Source: Alkalimonas mucilaginosa (lineage in GTDB: Bacteria > Pseudomonadota > Gammaproteobacteria > Enterobacterales > Alteromonadaceae). Taken from it: 64,000 nt of DNA. A model generated the notes under the pieces. That model was not told the DNA's origin and ran no database searches. It worked only from the letters and a program-made list of their open reading frames with translations. Position numbers and translations under genes: made by a program. Shown here in pieces: positions 1 through 7,555 of this stretch. Position 1 is the stretch's first letter. Each line of letters begins with the position of its first letter. The stretch is from contig NZ_JAUGZK010000004.1 of assembly GCF_036327005.1 (NCBI RefSeq), forward strand, positions 186,001 through 250,000. The letters run 5' to 3'.

Positions 1-130
1 TGACCTGGCTTTGAGGCGCTTCGCCCTGGCCCGGTGTGACGGCCGTCTCCTTACGGGCAGCAGGCTGCTGCTCATTCTGCAGCCGGTTTACCGGGTTTAC
101 CTGCAGGGTATTTTTTGGATCTATATGCAT
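1..130 (-). CDS. flgM: Anti-sigma-28 factor FlgM (lateral), N-terminal part only
   Basis: This reading frame starts at an ATG at 128-130 on the minus strand, after a GGAAG ribosome binding site, and runs off the left edge of the window, so only about 43 residues are visible. The start (MHIDPKNTLQVNPVNRLQ) has the M-x-I-D opening followed by the low-complexity Q/P/T-rich stretch typical of FlgM. FlgM holds the flagellar sigma-28 factor inactive until the hook is complete and is then exported through the flagellar secretion channel. It lies just downstream of flgA in the same direction, as in the flgAMN group of lateral flagellar clusters. Its likely partner here is the sigma-28 gene at 15795. 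The C-terminal sigma-binding helices are outside the window, so the call rests on the N-terminus and context. Confidence 0.75.
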   Translation of the reverse strand, partial: MHIDPKNTLQVNPVNRLQNEQQPAARKETAVTPGQGEAPQSQV

Positions 131-193
131 GGTTTTTCTTCCACAATCTGGCTCTGTCTAGTTAAAGCGACCAAAAGGTGCTGCAACTTAAAT

Positions 194-976
194 TTATTTA
201 TGGCCGGTTTCTACTAAATCAGCACCGACCACTATGGCATCAATGATCTGGCCGGAGCTGAGGTTTTGCACGCTGATCCTTTCGCCTAACTGGCCATTGC
301 TCAGGGCCAGGGCTCTGGTGCTGACAGCAAAGCCTTCGCCACTGAACTGCACGGTGACCTGAGCCCCTTTTTGCACCAGCCAGTTGGCATGCAGCAAATG
401 GCGGCTTACTGGGCTGCCGAGGTTAATGCGTCGTCGCACGGTCATACCCAACAGCGCGTCGCTGTCAAACTCCAGCCCCCGACGGATACTGCTAATCGGC
501 AGGCTTTGCAGGCTTAGCATGTCCTGCGTTAATACTTCATCGCGCTCCAGAGTACGACCGGCGACAACCAACTCCAGCCACAGCTCTACCCTGGCGGTGG
601 CACGGCTTTGCCAGCGCTGCGGGCTGCTGCAGCTTAAGGTGTAGCTCACCCTGCCAAGTGGCGGCTCCTGTTGCTGCCGCCTGGAAATCTGCAAGTTATC
701 GCACTGACTGCTGGCAACCGCTGCAGGTACGGTCAGTTGAATGTCTTGTTGCTGAGCGGGCCTACCCAACTGCTGCAAAAATTGGGTTAATTCCTGTTCC
801 ACATGCTGCTGCAGCTGCATTTCTATGGTGGCAGCAGTCGCAACCGGTAGTAAAGCAAGCCAGAGTAAGCACCACAGCGCAACCCATTGCAGCGCCGGCA
901 AAATACGTCGCTTCCGCAGCGGAAGTACAGCTTCCGCTTTCTGGGGTTGAATGGTGCTAAATCTATAGTAGTTCAT
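194..976 (-). CDS. flgA: Flagellar basal-body P-ring formation chaperone FlgA (lateral)
   Basis: FlgA is a periplasmic chaperone that helps FlgI assemble into the P ring. With the chosen start (ATG at 974-976) the protein has 260 residues: a basic start, a hydrophobic signal-peptide core (WVALWCLLWLALLP) ending at an A-T-A type cleavage site, then a C-terminal SAF-like domain (LERDEVLTQDMLSLQ, later VRRRINLGSPVS and KGAQVTVQF). An in-frame ATG at 1018 would add 14 residues but would read through the sigma-54-like element at 1000-1015 on the other strand, so the shorter start is preferred; neither start has a strong ribosome binding site. A repeated palindromic motif (911-937) lies inside the codons just after this start, so this part may serve both as coding sequence and as an upstream activator site for flgB. 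Confidence 0.85.
   Translation of the reverse strand: MNYYRFSTIQPQKAEAVLPLRKRRILPALQWVALWCLLWLALLPVATAATIEMQLQQHVEQELTQFLQQLGRPAQQQDIQLTVPAAVASSQCDNLQISRRQQQEPPLGRVSYTLSCSSPQRWQSRATARVELWLELVVAGRTLERDEVLTQDMLSLQSLPISSIRRGLEFDSDALLGMTVRRRINLGSPVSRHLLHANWLVQKGAQVTVQFSGEGFAVSTRALALSNGQLGERISVQNLSSGQIIDAIVVGADLVETGHK
911..937. promoter_or_regulatory. Palindromic activator-site candidate (LafK box?), copy 1
   Basis: CTTCCGC (911-917), then GCGGAAG (919-925), five bases, and CTTCCGC (931-937): a perfect 7-base inverted repeat with an extra half-site. The same arrangement recurs at 13786-13814. It ends 63 bases before the sigma-54-like element at 1000-1015, the usual distance for an enhancer used by an NtrC-family activator. 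The only such activator encoded nearby is LafK. Assignment to LafK is inference. Confidence 0.5.
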
Positions 977-999
977 TGATAAATATCGCTTTTTAAATT

Positions 1000-1015
1000 T
1001 GGCATGGAGCTTGTA
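1000..1015 (+). promoter_or_regulatory. Sigma-54 type -24/-12 promoter candidate for the flgB operon
   Basis: TGGCATGGAGCTTGTA matches the consensus TGGCACG-N4-TTGCW except for C to T at two places, one of them in the -12 GC. Spacing between the two elements is exact. It would start transcription near 1027, giving a leader of about 37 bases before flgB. A shared palindrome lies upstream. Confidence 0.5.
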
Positions 1016-1063
1016 CATAGAGCTTCAGCATGTGACAACCTGTGTGAAGAGGTTCTACAGAAT

Positions 1064-1432
1064 ATGTTTGATAAAGCACTCGGTGTACACCCGTTTTCAT
1101 TGCAGCTGCGGCTGGACAGAGCAGAAATTATTGCAGGCAATCTGGCCAATGTCGATACGCCCGGTTTTAAGGCACGCGATATCGACTACAAGCAAGTGAT
1201 GCAGGATGTCGCCTACGGCATCGAACAGGGTAAGGCACGGCCCTATGCGGCGGCAGAGCAGGGCCATCGCTTATTGTACCGCACACCGTACCAGCCATCC
1301 GCCGATGGCAACACAGCCGAGCTGAACATAGAACAGGCGAACTTTGCTGCCAACAGCATGGATTTTCAGACCAGCCTGACCTTTATGAATATGAAGATCA
1401 ATGGCCTGCACAAAGCCATTAAGGGAGAGTAA
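1064..1432 (+). CDS. flgB: Flagellar proximal rod protein FlgB (lateral)
   Basis: FlgB forms part of the proximal rod that joins the MS ring to the drive shaft. The 122-residue product has the N-terminal rod/hook signature AEIIAGNLANVDTPGFKARD and a C-terminal heptad-rich helix (NFAANSMDFQTSLTFMNMKI) that packs in the rod core. The start at ATG 1064 gives the typical MFDKALG opening and follows AAGAGG; an upstream in-frame ATG at 1004 would overlap the promoter element and adds residues unlike the family. First gene of a long rightward operon; flgC follows after 2 bases. Confidence 0.92.
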   Translation: MFDKALGVHPFSLQLRLDRAEIIAGNLANVDTPGFKARDIDYKQVMQDVAYGIEQGKARPYAAAEQGHRLLYRTPYQPSADGNTAELNIEQANFAANSMDFQTSLTFMNMKINGLHKAIKGE

Positions 1433-1434
1433 GG

Positions 1435-1851
1435 ATGTCATTTAACAGTATTTATGAGGTAAGTGGCAGCGCTATGCGGGCCCAGGTGATGCGACTGGAT
1501 ACCATTGCCTCGAACCTGGCTAATGCCAATACGGCAGCGCCGACCGAAGCGACGGCGTATCGGGCGTTAAAACCGGTTTTTGCTGCTTTGTACAAACAAA
1601 CCACCGAGCAGCAAAGTTTGTCGGCAGAGGTGCAGATGCTGGGTGTGACTACCTCAACCAGGCCGGTAGAGCAGCGCTATGAGCCAAACAACCCGTTGGC
1701 GAATCAGGAGGGGTATGTTTTTTACTCCAACGTCAATGTGCTTGAAGAGATGGCCGACATGATGTCCGCATCACGCAGTTACCAAACCTCGGTAGAAGTG
1801 ATGGGGCGAGTCGCCAGCATGCAGCAAAGTGTGCTGCGGTTAGGCCAGTAA
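1435..1851 (+). CDS. flgC: Flagellar proximal rod protein FlgC (lateral)
   Basis: Second proximal rod subunit, 138 residues, the normal FlgC length. The N-terminus carries the rod/hook motif (MRLDTIASNLANANTAAPTE), the C-terminus the matching helix (EEMADMMSASRSYQTSVEVM). It sits 2 bases after flgB and 10 bases before flgD, so it is translated from the same transcript. Nothing is missing. Confidence 0.93.
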   Translation: MSFNSIYEVSGSAMRAQVMRLDTIASNLANANTAAPTEATAYRALKPVFAALYKQTTEQQSLSAEVQMLGVTTSTRPVEQRYEPNNPLANQEGYVFYSNVNVLEEMADMMSASRSYQTSVEVMGRVASMQQSVLRLGQ

Positions 1852-1861
1852 GGAGTATCAA

Positions 1862-2533
1862 GTGACAACAATCAGCGGTTTTGCAGCGAACCCGGCCTCC
1901 GGACATGAGCATGCAGTTGCCAAAAATGGCACCGTAGCGGCCGAAGGCTTATCCACCATGTTTCTGGAGTTGCTGGTAGCACAAATCAGCCACCAAAACC
2001 CGCTGGAACCGATGGATGGCACTCAGTATGTCAGTCAACTGGCTGAGTTTGCCAATGTTGAAAGTCTGCAAAGTCTGAAAATCGACTCGGGTAAAAATCT
2101 GGCCCTGCAAGCCAGCCAGCAAGCCCTGCAAGCGACTGCCTTAATTGGTAAGCAGGTGGACGTAGCGGCAGACACCATTGTATTGGAGCAGCCGGCTGCG
2201 GTGACAGGCGCTATCAACCTCGGGGTCGAAGCGCAAAGCATTACGCTGCGCTTGTACAACGCCGAGGGGCAGCTGATGCAGCAGCAGGAGCTGCCCTATA
2301 CCGGCATTGGTACGTTGCGTTTTGCCTTTGAACAGCAAGCGGCCGGCGGTTACTACGTGCAGGCTGACGCTACCATCAATGGCCAGCCTCATCCACTGCA
2401 AACCTGGTTAAGCGGTGACGTGGAGCGGGTATCGGTTGGCAGCAACAAAGACGATATTATCTTGCAGGTCAATGGCTTGGGTAACCATGCCTTGTTAGAC
2501 ACCAATCAGCTGGCCTTTGGCAGCAACAGTTAA
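1862..2533 (+). CDS. flgD: Flagellar hook assembly capping protein FlgD (lateral)
   Basis: FlgD forms the scaffold cap that lets FlgE polymerise into the hook. The 223-residue product begins at GTG 1862 after a GGAG site. Residues 28-65 contain the conserved hook-cap segment (FLELLVAQISHQNPLEPMDG, then YVSQLAEFANVESLQSL). The rest is the Ig/tudor-like half (VEAQSITLRLYNAEGQL, YYVQADATINGQ). The 3' end is followed within 13 bases by the flgE start. Confidence 0.93.
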   Translation: MTTISGFAANPASGHEHAVAKNGTVAAEGLSTMFLELLVAQISHQNPLEPMDGTQYVSQLAEFANVESLQSLKIDSGKNLALQASQQALQATALIGKQVDVAADTIVLEQPAAVTGAINLGVEAQSITLRLYNAEGQLMQQQELPYTGIGTLRFAFEQQAAGGYYVQADATINGQPHPLQTWLSGDVERVSVGSNKDDIILQVNGLGNHALLDTNQLAFGSNS

Positions 2534-2546
2534 GGAACTCTGTACT

Positions 2547-3755
2547 ATGTCTATGTTTACTATTGGCTTAAGTGGGCTGAAAACCACACAAAGAGCGTTG
2601 GAAGTAACCAGCCATAACATTGCCAACTCCAGCACCGCTGGCTTTAAAAGCGGCAGTGCCGAGTTTGCCTCTGTGTACAACGGTGGCCAGCGTGGCGGTG
2701 TGACGGTCAGCGATATTAAAGAGAATTTCAGCCGCGAAGGTGGTGTGGTCAATACTGGCTCGGCACTGGATTTGGCCATTACCGGTCAGGGTTTTTTTGT
2801 GGTGTCTGAGAATGGCCGCATGGCCTATACCCAGGCCGGTCAGTTTGGGCTGGATAAAGATCAGCAGATTGTAAACGCCAATGGCAATCAACTGCAGGGC
2901 TATGGCATTGATGCCAATGGCAACCTGGTACCGGGCGTATTAACCAGCCTGAAAGTGGAAGCGGCCAATATTCCGGCCGAAGCCACGACCGAAGTAGAGT
3001 TCTCACTGAATTTAAGCTCGGCCAGTGATGTGATAAATCCGGCACTCAATCCATTCAATCCGACAGATGGCAGCAGCTATAACTATTCGCAATCGACCGA
3101 GATTTTTGACTCGTTAGGCAACAGCCATACGTTAACCCAGTATTTTGTGCATAACGGCGGCGGCAACTGGGATGCGCACTATTTTGTGAATGGCACAGCA
3201 TTAGCTGCACCTTTTGATACCGCTGCACTGACCTTCGATGTTAATGGCCAGCTTACAGCTCCTGTTGCACCACCGAGTGTGTCGCTAAGTTTTGCGCCGG
3301 CTGGCGCTGCTGTGATGAATTTCGATATTAACCTGACCAACAGCACCCAGTTTGGCAGCGGGTTCAATATTTATAAAAACGATGGCAATGGTTTTACCGC
3401 CGGTGAGTTTGCCGGCATTGCCGTTGCGGCCAGTGGTGAGGTATTCGCTACTTTCACCAATGGTGAAACCAAATTGCAGGGCCAGGTGGTCTTGGCGAAT
3501 TTCTCCAACCTGCATGGCCTGGAAACCGCCAACAGAACCATGTGGTATGCCAGCAATGAATCCGGTGCCGCTCTTTATGGAACGCCTGATTCCGGCAGCT
3601 ATGGCTCCTTGTTATCCGGCGCTTACATTGGCTCGAACGTGGATATCAGCGAGCAACTGGTGGATTTAATGGCGTTTCAGCAAAACTACCAGGCCAATGC
3701 CAAAACCATCAGCAGTGCCGATCAAATGATGCAGATTTTGTTTAACGCCACCTAA
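2547..3755 (+). CDS. flgE: Flagellar hook protein FlgE (lateral)
   Basis: Main hook subunit, 402 residues. It opens with MSMFTIGLSGLKTTQ and the rod/hook helix motif (LEVTSHNIANSSTAGFKSG), has the FlgE/F/G middle signature (GSALDLAITGQGFFVV) and closes with the C-terminal core helix (VDLMAFQQNYQANAKTIS). The ATG at 2547 follows AAGGAAC; a longer in-frame start at 2517 lies inside flgD and adds non-family residues. The variable surface domain (about residues 150-330) is short for FlgE, in keeping with a thin lateral hook. Confidence 0.94.
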   Translation: MSMFTIGLSGLKTTQRALEVTSHNIANSSTAGFKSGSAEFASVYNGGQRGGVTVSDIKENFSREGGVVNTGSALDLAITGQGFFVVSENGRMAYTQAGQFGLDKDQQIVNANGNQLQGYGIDANGNLVPGVLTSLKVEAANIPAEATTEVEFSLNLSSASDVINPALNPFNPTDGSSYNYSQSTEIFDSLGNSHTLTQYFVHNGGGNWDAHYFVNGTALAAPFDTAALTFDVNGQLTAPVAPPSVSLSFAPAGAAVMNFDINLTNSTQFGSGFNIYKNDGNGFTAGEFAGIAVAASGEVFATFTNGETKLQGQVVLANFSNLHGLETANRTMWYASNESGAALYGTPDSGSYGSLLSGAYIGSNVDISEQLVDLMAFQQNYQANAKTISSADQMMQILFNAT

Positions 3756-3767
3756 AGGTGAACCGAT

Positions 3768-4502
3768 ATGGAACGCTTAATTTATACCGCAGTATCCGGC
3801 GCTGAGCTCAACCAAACGGCGCTGCGGGTATCGGCCAACAACCTGGCAAATGTCAATACGCCTGGCTTTAAAGCGGATATCGAGCAGGCTCAGGCCAGGA
3901 TGATTGGTGGGGATGGTTTTCGTACCCGTTATCAGGCGCAGTTGATGCCCGTCTTTACCAGCCTGAGTAATGGTCCGGTGCAGCAAACCGGCCGGGATTT
4001 GGACGTCGTGCTGAGTGACGGTGGCTTTCTGGCGGTGACCGATGCTGATGGCAATGAAGCCTATACGCGCGCCGGTAACCTGATGGTGGAAGCCGATGGC
4101 CGCTTAACGCTCAACGGTTACGCGGTGCAGGGCGATCAGGGCGATATCCTGTTGCCGGAGTTCGGCGCCATCGAGATTGGCAGCAATGGCAGCATCAACT
4201 TGCTGCCAGTGGGTGGTGGTGTTCTGGTGCAGGAAGGTCAGTTAAAGCTGGTGAGTGCAGCCGGAGACACCCTGGTCAAAGGGCTGGATGGCTTATTGCG
4301 GCCGCAGCAACAGCAGCCACTGGATGCCGATGCCACCATCACCCTGCGCACTGGTGCGTTGGAAGGCTCGAACGTCAATGCGGTGGAAGAAATGGTGAAT
4401 ACCATGACCATCAGCCGGCAGTTTGAAATGAATATTCGCATGATGAAAACAGCGGATGAACTGGCGGTTTCCGGCAATAAATTAATCAGCGGCAACAGCT
4501 AA
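3768..4502 (+). CDS. flgF: Flagellar proximal rod protein FlgF (lateral)
   Basis: Proximal rod subunit, 244 residues, close to the family's usual length. It has the N-terminal motif (LRVSANNLANVNTPGFKAD), the middle signature (GRDLDVVLSDGGFLAVTD) and the C-terminal helix (VNTMTISRQFEMNIRMMKTA). It starts at ATG 3768, 12 bases after flgE with an AAAGGTGAA site, and precedes flgG by 13 bases. Confidence 0.92.
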   Translation: MERLIYTAVSGAELNQTALRVSANNLANVNTPGFKADIEQAQARMIGGDGFRTRYQAQLMPVFTSLSNGPVQQTGRDLDVVLSDGGFLAVTDADGNEAYTRAGNLMVEADGRLTLNGYAVQGDQGDILLPEFGAIEIGSNGSINLLPVGGGVLVQEGQLKLVSAAGDTLVKGLDGLLRPQQQQPLDADATITLRTGALEGSNVNAVEEMVNTMTISRQFEMNIRMMKTADELAVSGNKLISGNS

Positions 4503-4515
4503 CAGGAGCAGTGCA

Positions 4516-5301
4516 ATGAATTCTGCCTTATGGGTAAGTAAAACCGGCCTGGCAGCGCAAGATATGCGTATGACCACCATCTCCAATAACCTGGCCAACG
4601 TTAGCACCGCCGGCTTTAAAAAAGACCGGGTGGTGTTTGAGGACTTGTTTTATCAGGTGCAGCGCCAGCCCGGTGCTCAGGCTGATGAGCTGAACCAGGT
4701 GCCATCGGGCATACAGGTGGGCACTGGGGTGCGGGTAAATGGTACCCAGAAAGTCTTTACTGAAGGCAATTTCGAAACCAGTGGCAATGCGCTGGATCTG
4801 GCGATTGCCGGCCAGGGTTTTTTCCAGATCGAAAATCCGGATGGTGAGGTACTGTACAGCCGCAATGGTCAGTTCCAGTTAAATGCCGAATCGCTGATGG
4901 TGAATGCCAATGGCTTACCGCTGTTGCAAAACATTGCCATACCGGAGAACACCATGAGTGTCACCATTGGTCGTGATGGTACTGTCAGCGCGACCGTTGC
5001 CGGCCAGGCACAGCCGGTGGAGCTGGGACAAATTCTAACGGTGAACTTTGTCAATCCGGCCGGGCTGGAGGCGCTGGGAGGAAACCTGTTCCGTGCGACC
5101 GCCGCCTCCGGTGAAGCCATAGAGGGCATCCCCGGTGAGGACGCCTTTGGTGCTTTGCAGCAGTACACCATTGAAGGCTCGAACGTCAGTGTGGTGGATG
5201 AAATGGTCAGCATGATCGCCGTCCAGCGTGCCTACGAGATGAACGCCAAAGTAGTGTCTGCAGCAGACGACATGTTGCGCTTTTTGAATCAGAGCCTGTA
5301 A
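4516..5301 (+). CDS. flgG: Flagellar distal rod protein FlgG (lateral)
   Basis: Distal rod subunit that passes through the P and L rings, 261 residues. It starts MNSALWVSKTGLAAQDMRM, then the rod signature (TISNNLANVSTAGFKKDRVV), the conserved middle block (GNALDLAIAGQGFFQIENPD) and the FlgG-type end (DEMVSMIAVQRAYEMNAKVV). Ribosome binding site AGGAGCAG directly upstream. It is better conserved than its rod neighbours, as usual for FlgG. Confidence 0.95.
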   Translation: MNSALWVSKTGLAAQDMRMTTISNNLANVSTAGFKKDRVVFEDLFYQVQRQPGAQADELNQVPSGIQVGTGVRVNGTQKVFTEGNFETSGNALDLAIAGQGFFQIENPDGEVLYSRNGQFQLNAESLMVNANGLPLLQNIAIPENTMSVTIGRDGTVSATVAGQAQPVELGQILTVNFVNPAGLEALGGNLFRATAASGEAIEGIPGEDAFGALQQYTIEGSNVSVVDEMVSMIAVQRAYEMNAKVVSAADDMLRFLNQSL

Positions 5302-5305
5302 TCGG

Positions 5306-5971
5306 ATGAACAAATTCTACTTTCTGGCGGGGGCTTTTGTGCTGATGGGCTGTGCCAGCCAGCCAGAGCCGGTGCATCAGGACGACTGGGAACAAGTGGT
5401 AGCTGAGCGCAGTGCCGATGAGCAGGTGCTGTCACAGCAACACGGCAGCCTGTACAGCGATCGTTATATGTTCACCTTGTACGAGGACAAGCGAGCCTAC
5501 CGGGTTGGCGACATTCTGACGGTTGAACTGAATGAGCGGACGCAATCCAGTAAGCGTGCCGACAGCAGCGTCGACAGAAATACCGGCATTAATGTGGGGG
5601 TGCCGTTGGTTGGGGGCTTGAATACGTCGGAGTTGGCGATGCAGCTAAATTCCCGTTCGCAGTTTGACGGCGAAAGCTCAGCCAGTCAGCAGAACTTTTT
5701 ACGGGGCTCTATCACGGTGCGGGTGACCGATGTACTGCCCAATGGCGCTTTGGCCATTCGTGGGGAAAAGAGAATTAAGCTTAACCAGGGCGATGAGTAC
5801 ATCCGGTTGCAAGGGCTGGTGCGACCGGAAGACATTGATGTTACCAACCGTATCTCCTCGCAACGCATCGCCGATGCCCGCATCAGTTACTCGGGGCAGG
5901 GCGATCTGGCCAGTGCCAGCCGGCCAGGGTGGTTCACCCGCTTGTTCAACCGCTATTTGAATCCATTTTAA
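5306..5971 (+). CDS. flgH: Flagellar L-ring lipoprotein FlgH (lateral)
   Basis: FlgH builds the outer-membrane L ring. The 221-residue product has a lipoprotein signal (MNKFYFLAGAFVLMGCAS) with Cys16 as the lipidation site, then the FlgH core (YRVGDILTVELNERTQSSK, NFLRGSITVRVTDVLPNGA, EDIDVTNRISSQRIADARI) and a short aromatic end (FTRLFNRYLNPF). It starts 4 bases after flgG. Confidence 0.94.
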   Translation: MNKFYFLAGAFVLMGCASQPEPVHQDDWEQVVAERSADEQVLSQQHGSLYSDRYMFTLYEDKRAYRVGDILTVELNERTQSSKRADSSVDRNTGINVGVPLVGGLNTSELAMQLNSRSQFDGESSASQQNFLRGSITVRVTDVLPNGALAIRGEKRIKLNQGDEYIRLQGLVRPEDIDVTNRISSQRIADARISYSGQGDLASASRPGWFTRLFNRYLNPF

Positions 5972-5983
5972 GGCAGCACAGCT

Positions 5984-7078
5984 ATGATGAAAGGTGTAAT
6001 CACTGCGTTGGTATGCTTATTGTGTCCGTTGCTGCTGCAAGCCCGGCCTTTGCTGGATCTGGTTGATATTCAGGGGGTTCGGGATAACCAACTGGTTGGC
6101 TACGGGCTGGTGGTTGGCTTGCCGGGTTCCGGTGATCGGGCTCAGGTGACATTTGCGGCCCAGTCGCTGAATAATATGCTCAAGCAGTTTGGTGTGCAGT
6201 TGGATGAAAACAGCCTGCCCCGCTCAAGGAACGTAGCTGCCGTTGCGGTCACGGCGACGTTACCGGCCAATGCCAGTCCCGGCCAGCAGTTGGATGTCAC
6301 CATTATGTCGCTGGGGGATGCCAGAAGTTTGCATGGCGGCAGCTTAATGCTCACGCCACTGCGGGGGGTGGATGGCAACGTCTATGCCCTGGCACAAGGC
6401 AATCTGGTGGTAGGTGGCGTCAGTGCCAGCGGCCAGAGTGGCTCTTCGGTCACTGTGAATGTGCCCACAGCCGGTATTATTCCTTCTGGTGCCATTATTG
6501 AGCGGGCTGTGCCGCAGCATCATTTACCGCACGAAGTGGTGCTGAACCTGAAACAACCGAACTTTCAAACTGCACGCAATGTGGTGACGGCCATCAATGA
6601 TGTCTTTGGCCCCGATATTGCCCGTGCTGAACACCAGGGGAAACTGGTTGTGAGTGCACCGCGGGATGCCAACAGCCGCATCACCTTTATGTCATTGCTG
6701 CAGGATATCCGGGTGCAAGTGGGCAGCCAGCGCCCCCGGGTAGTGTTTAACAGCCGTACCGGCACCGTGGTGATGAACGACGTGGTGCGGGTGAAGCGGG
6801 CAGCCGTCAGTCATGGCAGCCTGACCATCACCATCAGTGAGCAGCATGGTGTCAGCCAGCCACCGCCTTTTTCCGGTGGGACCACCATGCCGGTGCAAAA
6901 CAGCAATGTCAGTGTGGAAGAGCGCACCGCCAACATGATGTTGTGGCCGGAAGGCAGTTCGCTGGATGCCATTGTGCAGGCGATAAATGCGCTGGGGGCT
7001 ACCCCGGCAGAATTGATGTCCATCCTGATCGCGCTGGATAATGCCGGCGCACTGGATGCTGATTTACTGGTGATTTGA
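5984..7078 (+). CDS. flgI: Flagellar P-ring protein FlgI (lateral)
   Basis: FlgI polymerises in the periplasm around the rod to give the P ring, assisted by FlgA. The 364-residue product has a cleavable signal peptide (MMKGVITALVCLLCPLLLQA), then the family opening (LVDIQGVRDNQLVGYGLVVG, LPGSGD) and end (NMMLWPEGSSLDAIVQAINA, LGATPAELMSILIALDNAGA). Two ATGs in a row (5984, 5987) are possible starts. Its stop touches the flgJ start with no gap. Confidence 0.95.
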   Translation: MMKGVITALVCLLCPLLLQARPLLDLVDIQGVRDNQLVGYGLVVGLPGSGDRAQVTFAAQSLNNMLKQFGVQLDENSLPRSRNVAAVAVTATLPANASPGQQLDVTIMSLGDARSLHGGSLMLTPLRGVDGNVYALAQGNLVVGGVSASGQSGSSVTVNVPTAGIIPSGAIIERAVPQHHLPHEVVLNLKQPNFQTARNVVTAINDVFGPDIARAEHQGKLVVSAPRDANSRITFMSLLQDIRVQVGSQRPRVVFNSRTGTVVMNDVVRVKRAAVSHGSLTITISEQHGVSQPPPFSGGTTMPVQNSNVSVEERTANMMLWPEGSSLDAIVQAINALGATPAELMSILIALDNAGALDADLLVI

Positions 7079-7555
7079 ATGACTATTCCCCCTTTGTCCG
7101 GCCAGACCCAAGTTGGTGCAGCTTTGGCCATCGATCCTCGCGCTGCTACAGCCATTGATGCCAATCAATCGCCGGCAGAGCGTCTGAACAAAGCCGCCGA
7201 GCAGTTTGAAGCCATCTTTTTACAACTGGTGCTTAAAAAAATGCACGCTGGTACCGATGCGATGGCGGGTGAGCATGGCCTGTTCAGCAGCAAAGAGGCC
7301 GGCACTTTCCGAGAGATGCATGATGCCCAACTGGCGCAAAGCTTAGCCGCGAATCAGCAGCTTGGTCTGGCAGAAGCCATAGTCCGGCAGTTGGGTGAAG
7401 GTTTAAGCCAAACCGAAAATAAATTTAAGCAACTGGCGGAGGCGGTCGCTTTACCAGAGAAGGAGGTGCTGTCGTCAACAGCACTTAAATACACAAACAG
7501 CGCCTTTAGCCAGCCATTATGGCCGGTTGAAAAGGGTGGGAAATCCAGCTTATGA
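7079..7555 (+). CDS. flgJ: Short FlgJ: rod-binding domain without muramidase (lateral)
   Basis: At 158 residues the protein contains only the N-terminal rod-cap domain of FlgJ (NKAAEQFEAIFLQLVLKKM, AGEHGLFSSKEAGTFREMHD). The C-terminal peptidoglycan hydrolase half found in enteric and many polar FlgJ proteins (about 310 residues) is absent, and there is no following frame that encodes it. Single-domain FlgJ is known from several lateral and alpha-proteobacterial systems, where a separate lytic enzyme is used. No such enzyme is seen in the window, so it must come from elsewhere, perhaps from the polar system. The last 4 bases overlap flgK. Confidence 0.9.
   Translation: MTIPPLSGQTQVGAALAIDPRAATAIDANQSPAERLNKAAEQFEAIFLQLVLKKMHAGTDAMAGEHGLFSSKEAGTFREMHDAQLAQSLAANQQLGLAEAIVRQLGEGLSQTENKFKQLAEAVALPEKEVLSSTALKYTNSAFSQPLWPVEKGGKSSL

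Noticed and set aside
11..217. Plus-strand ORF at the left edge
   Set aside because: It lies antisense to flgM and has no family-like sequence or ribosome binding site.
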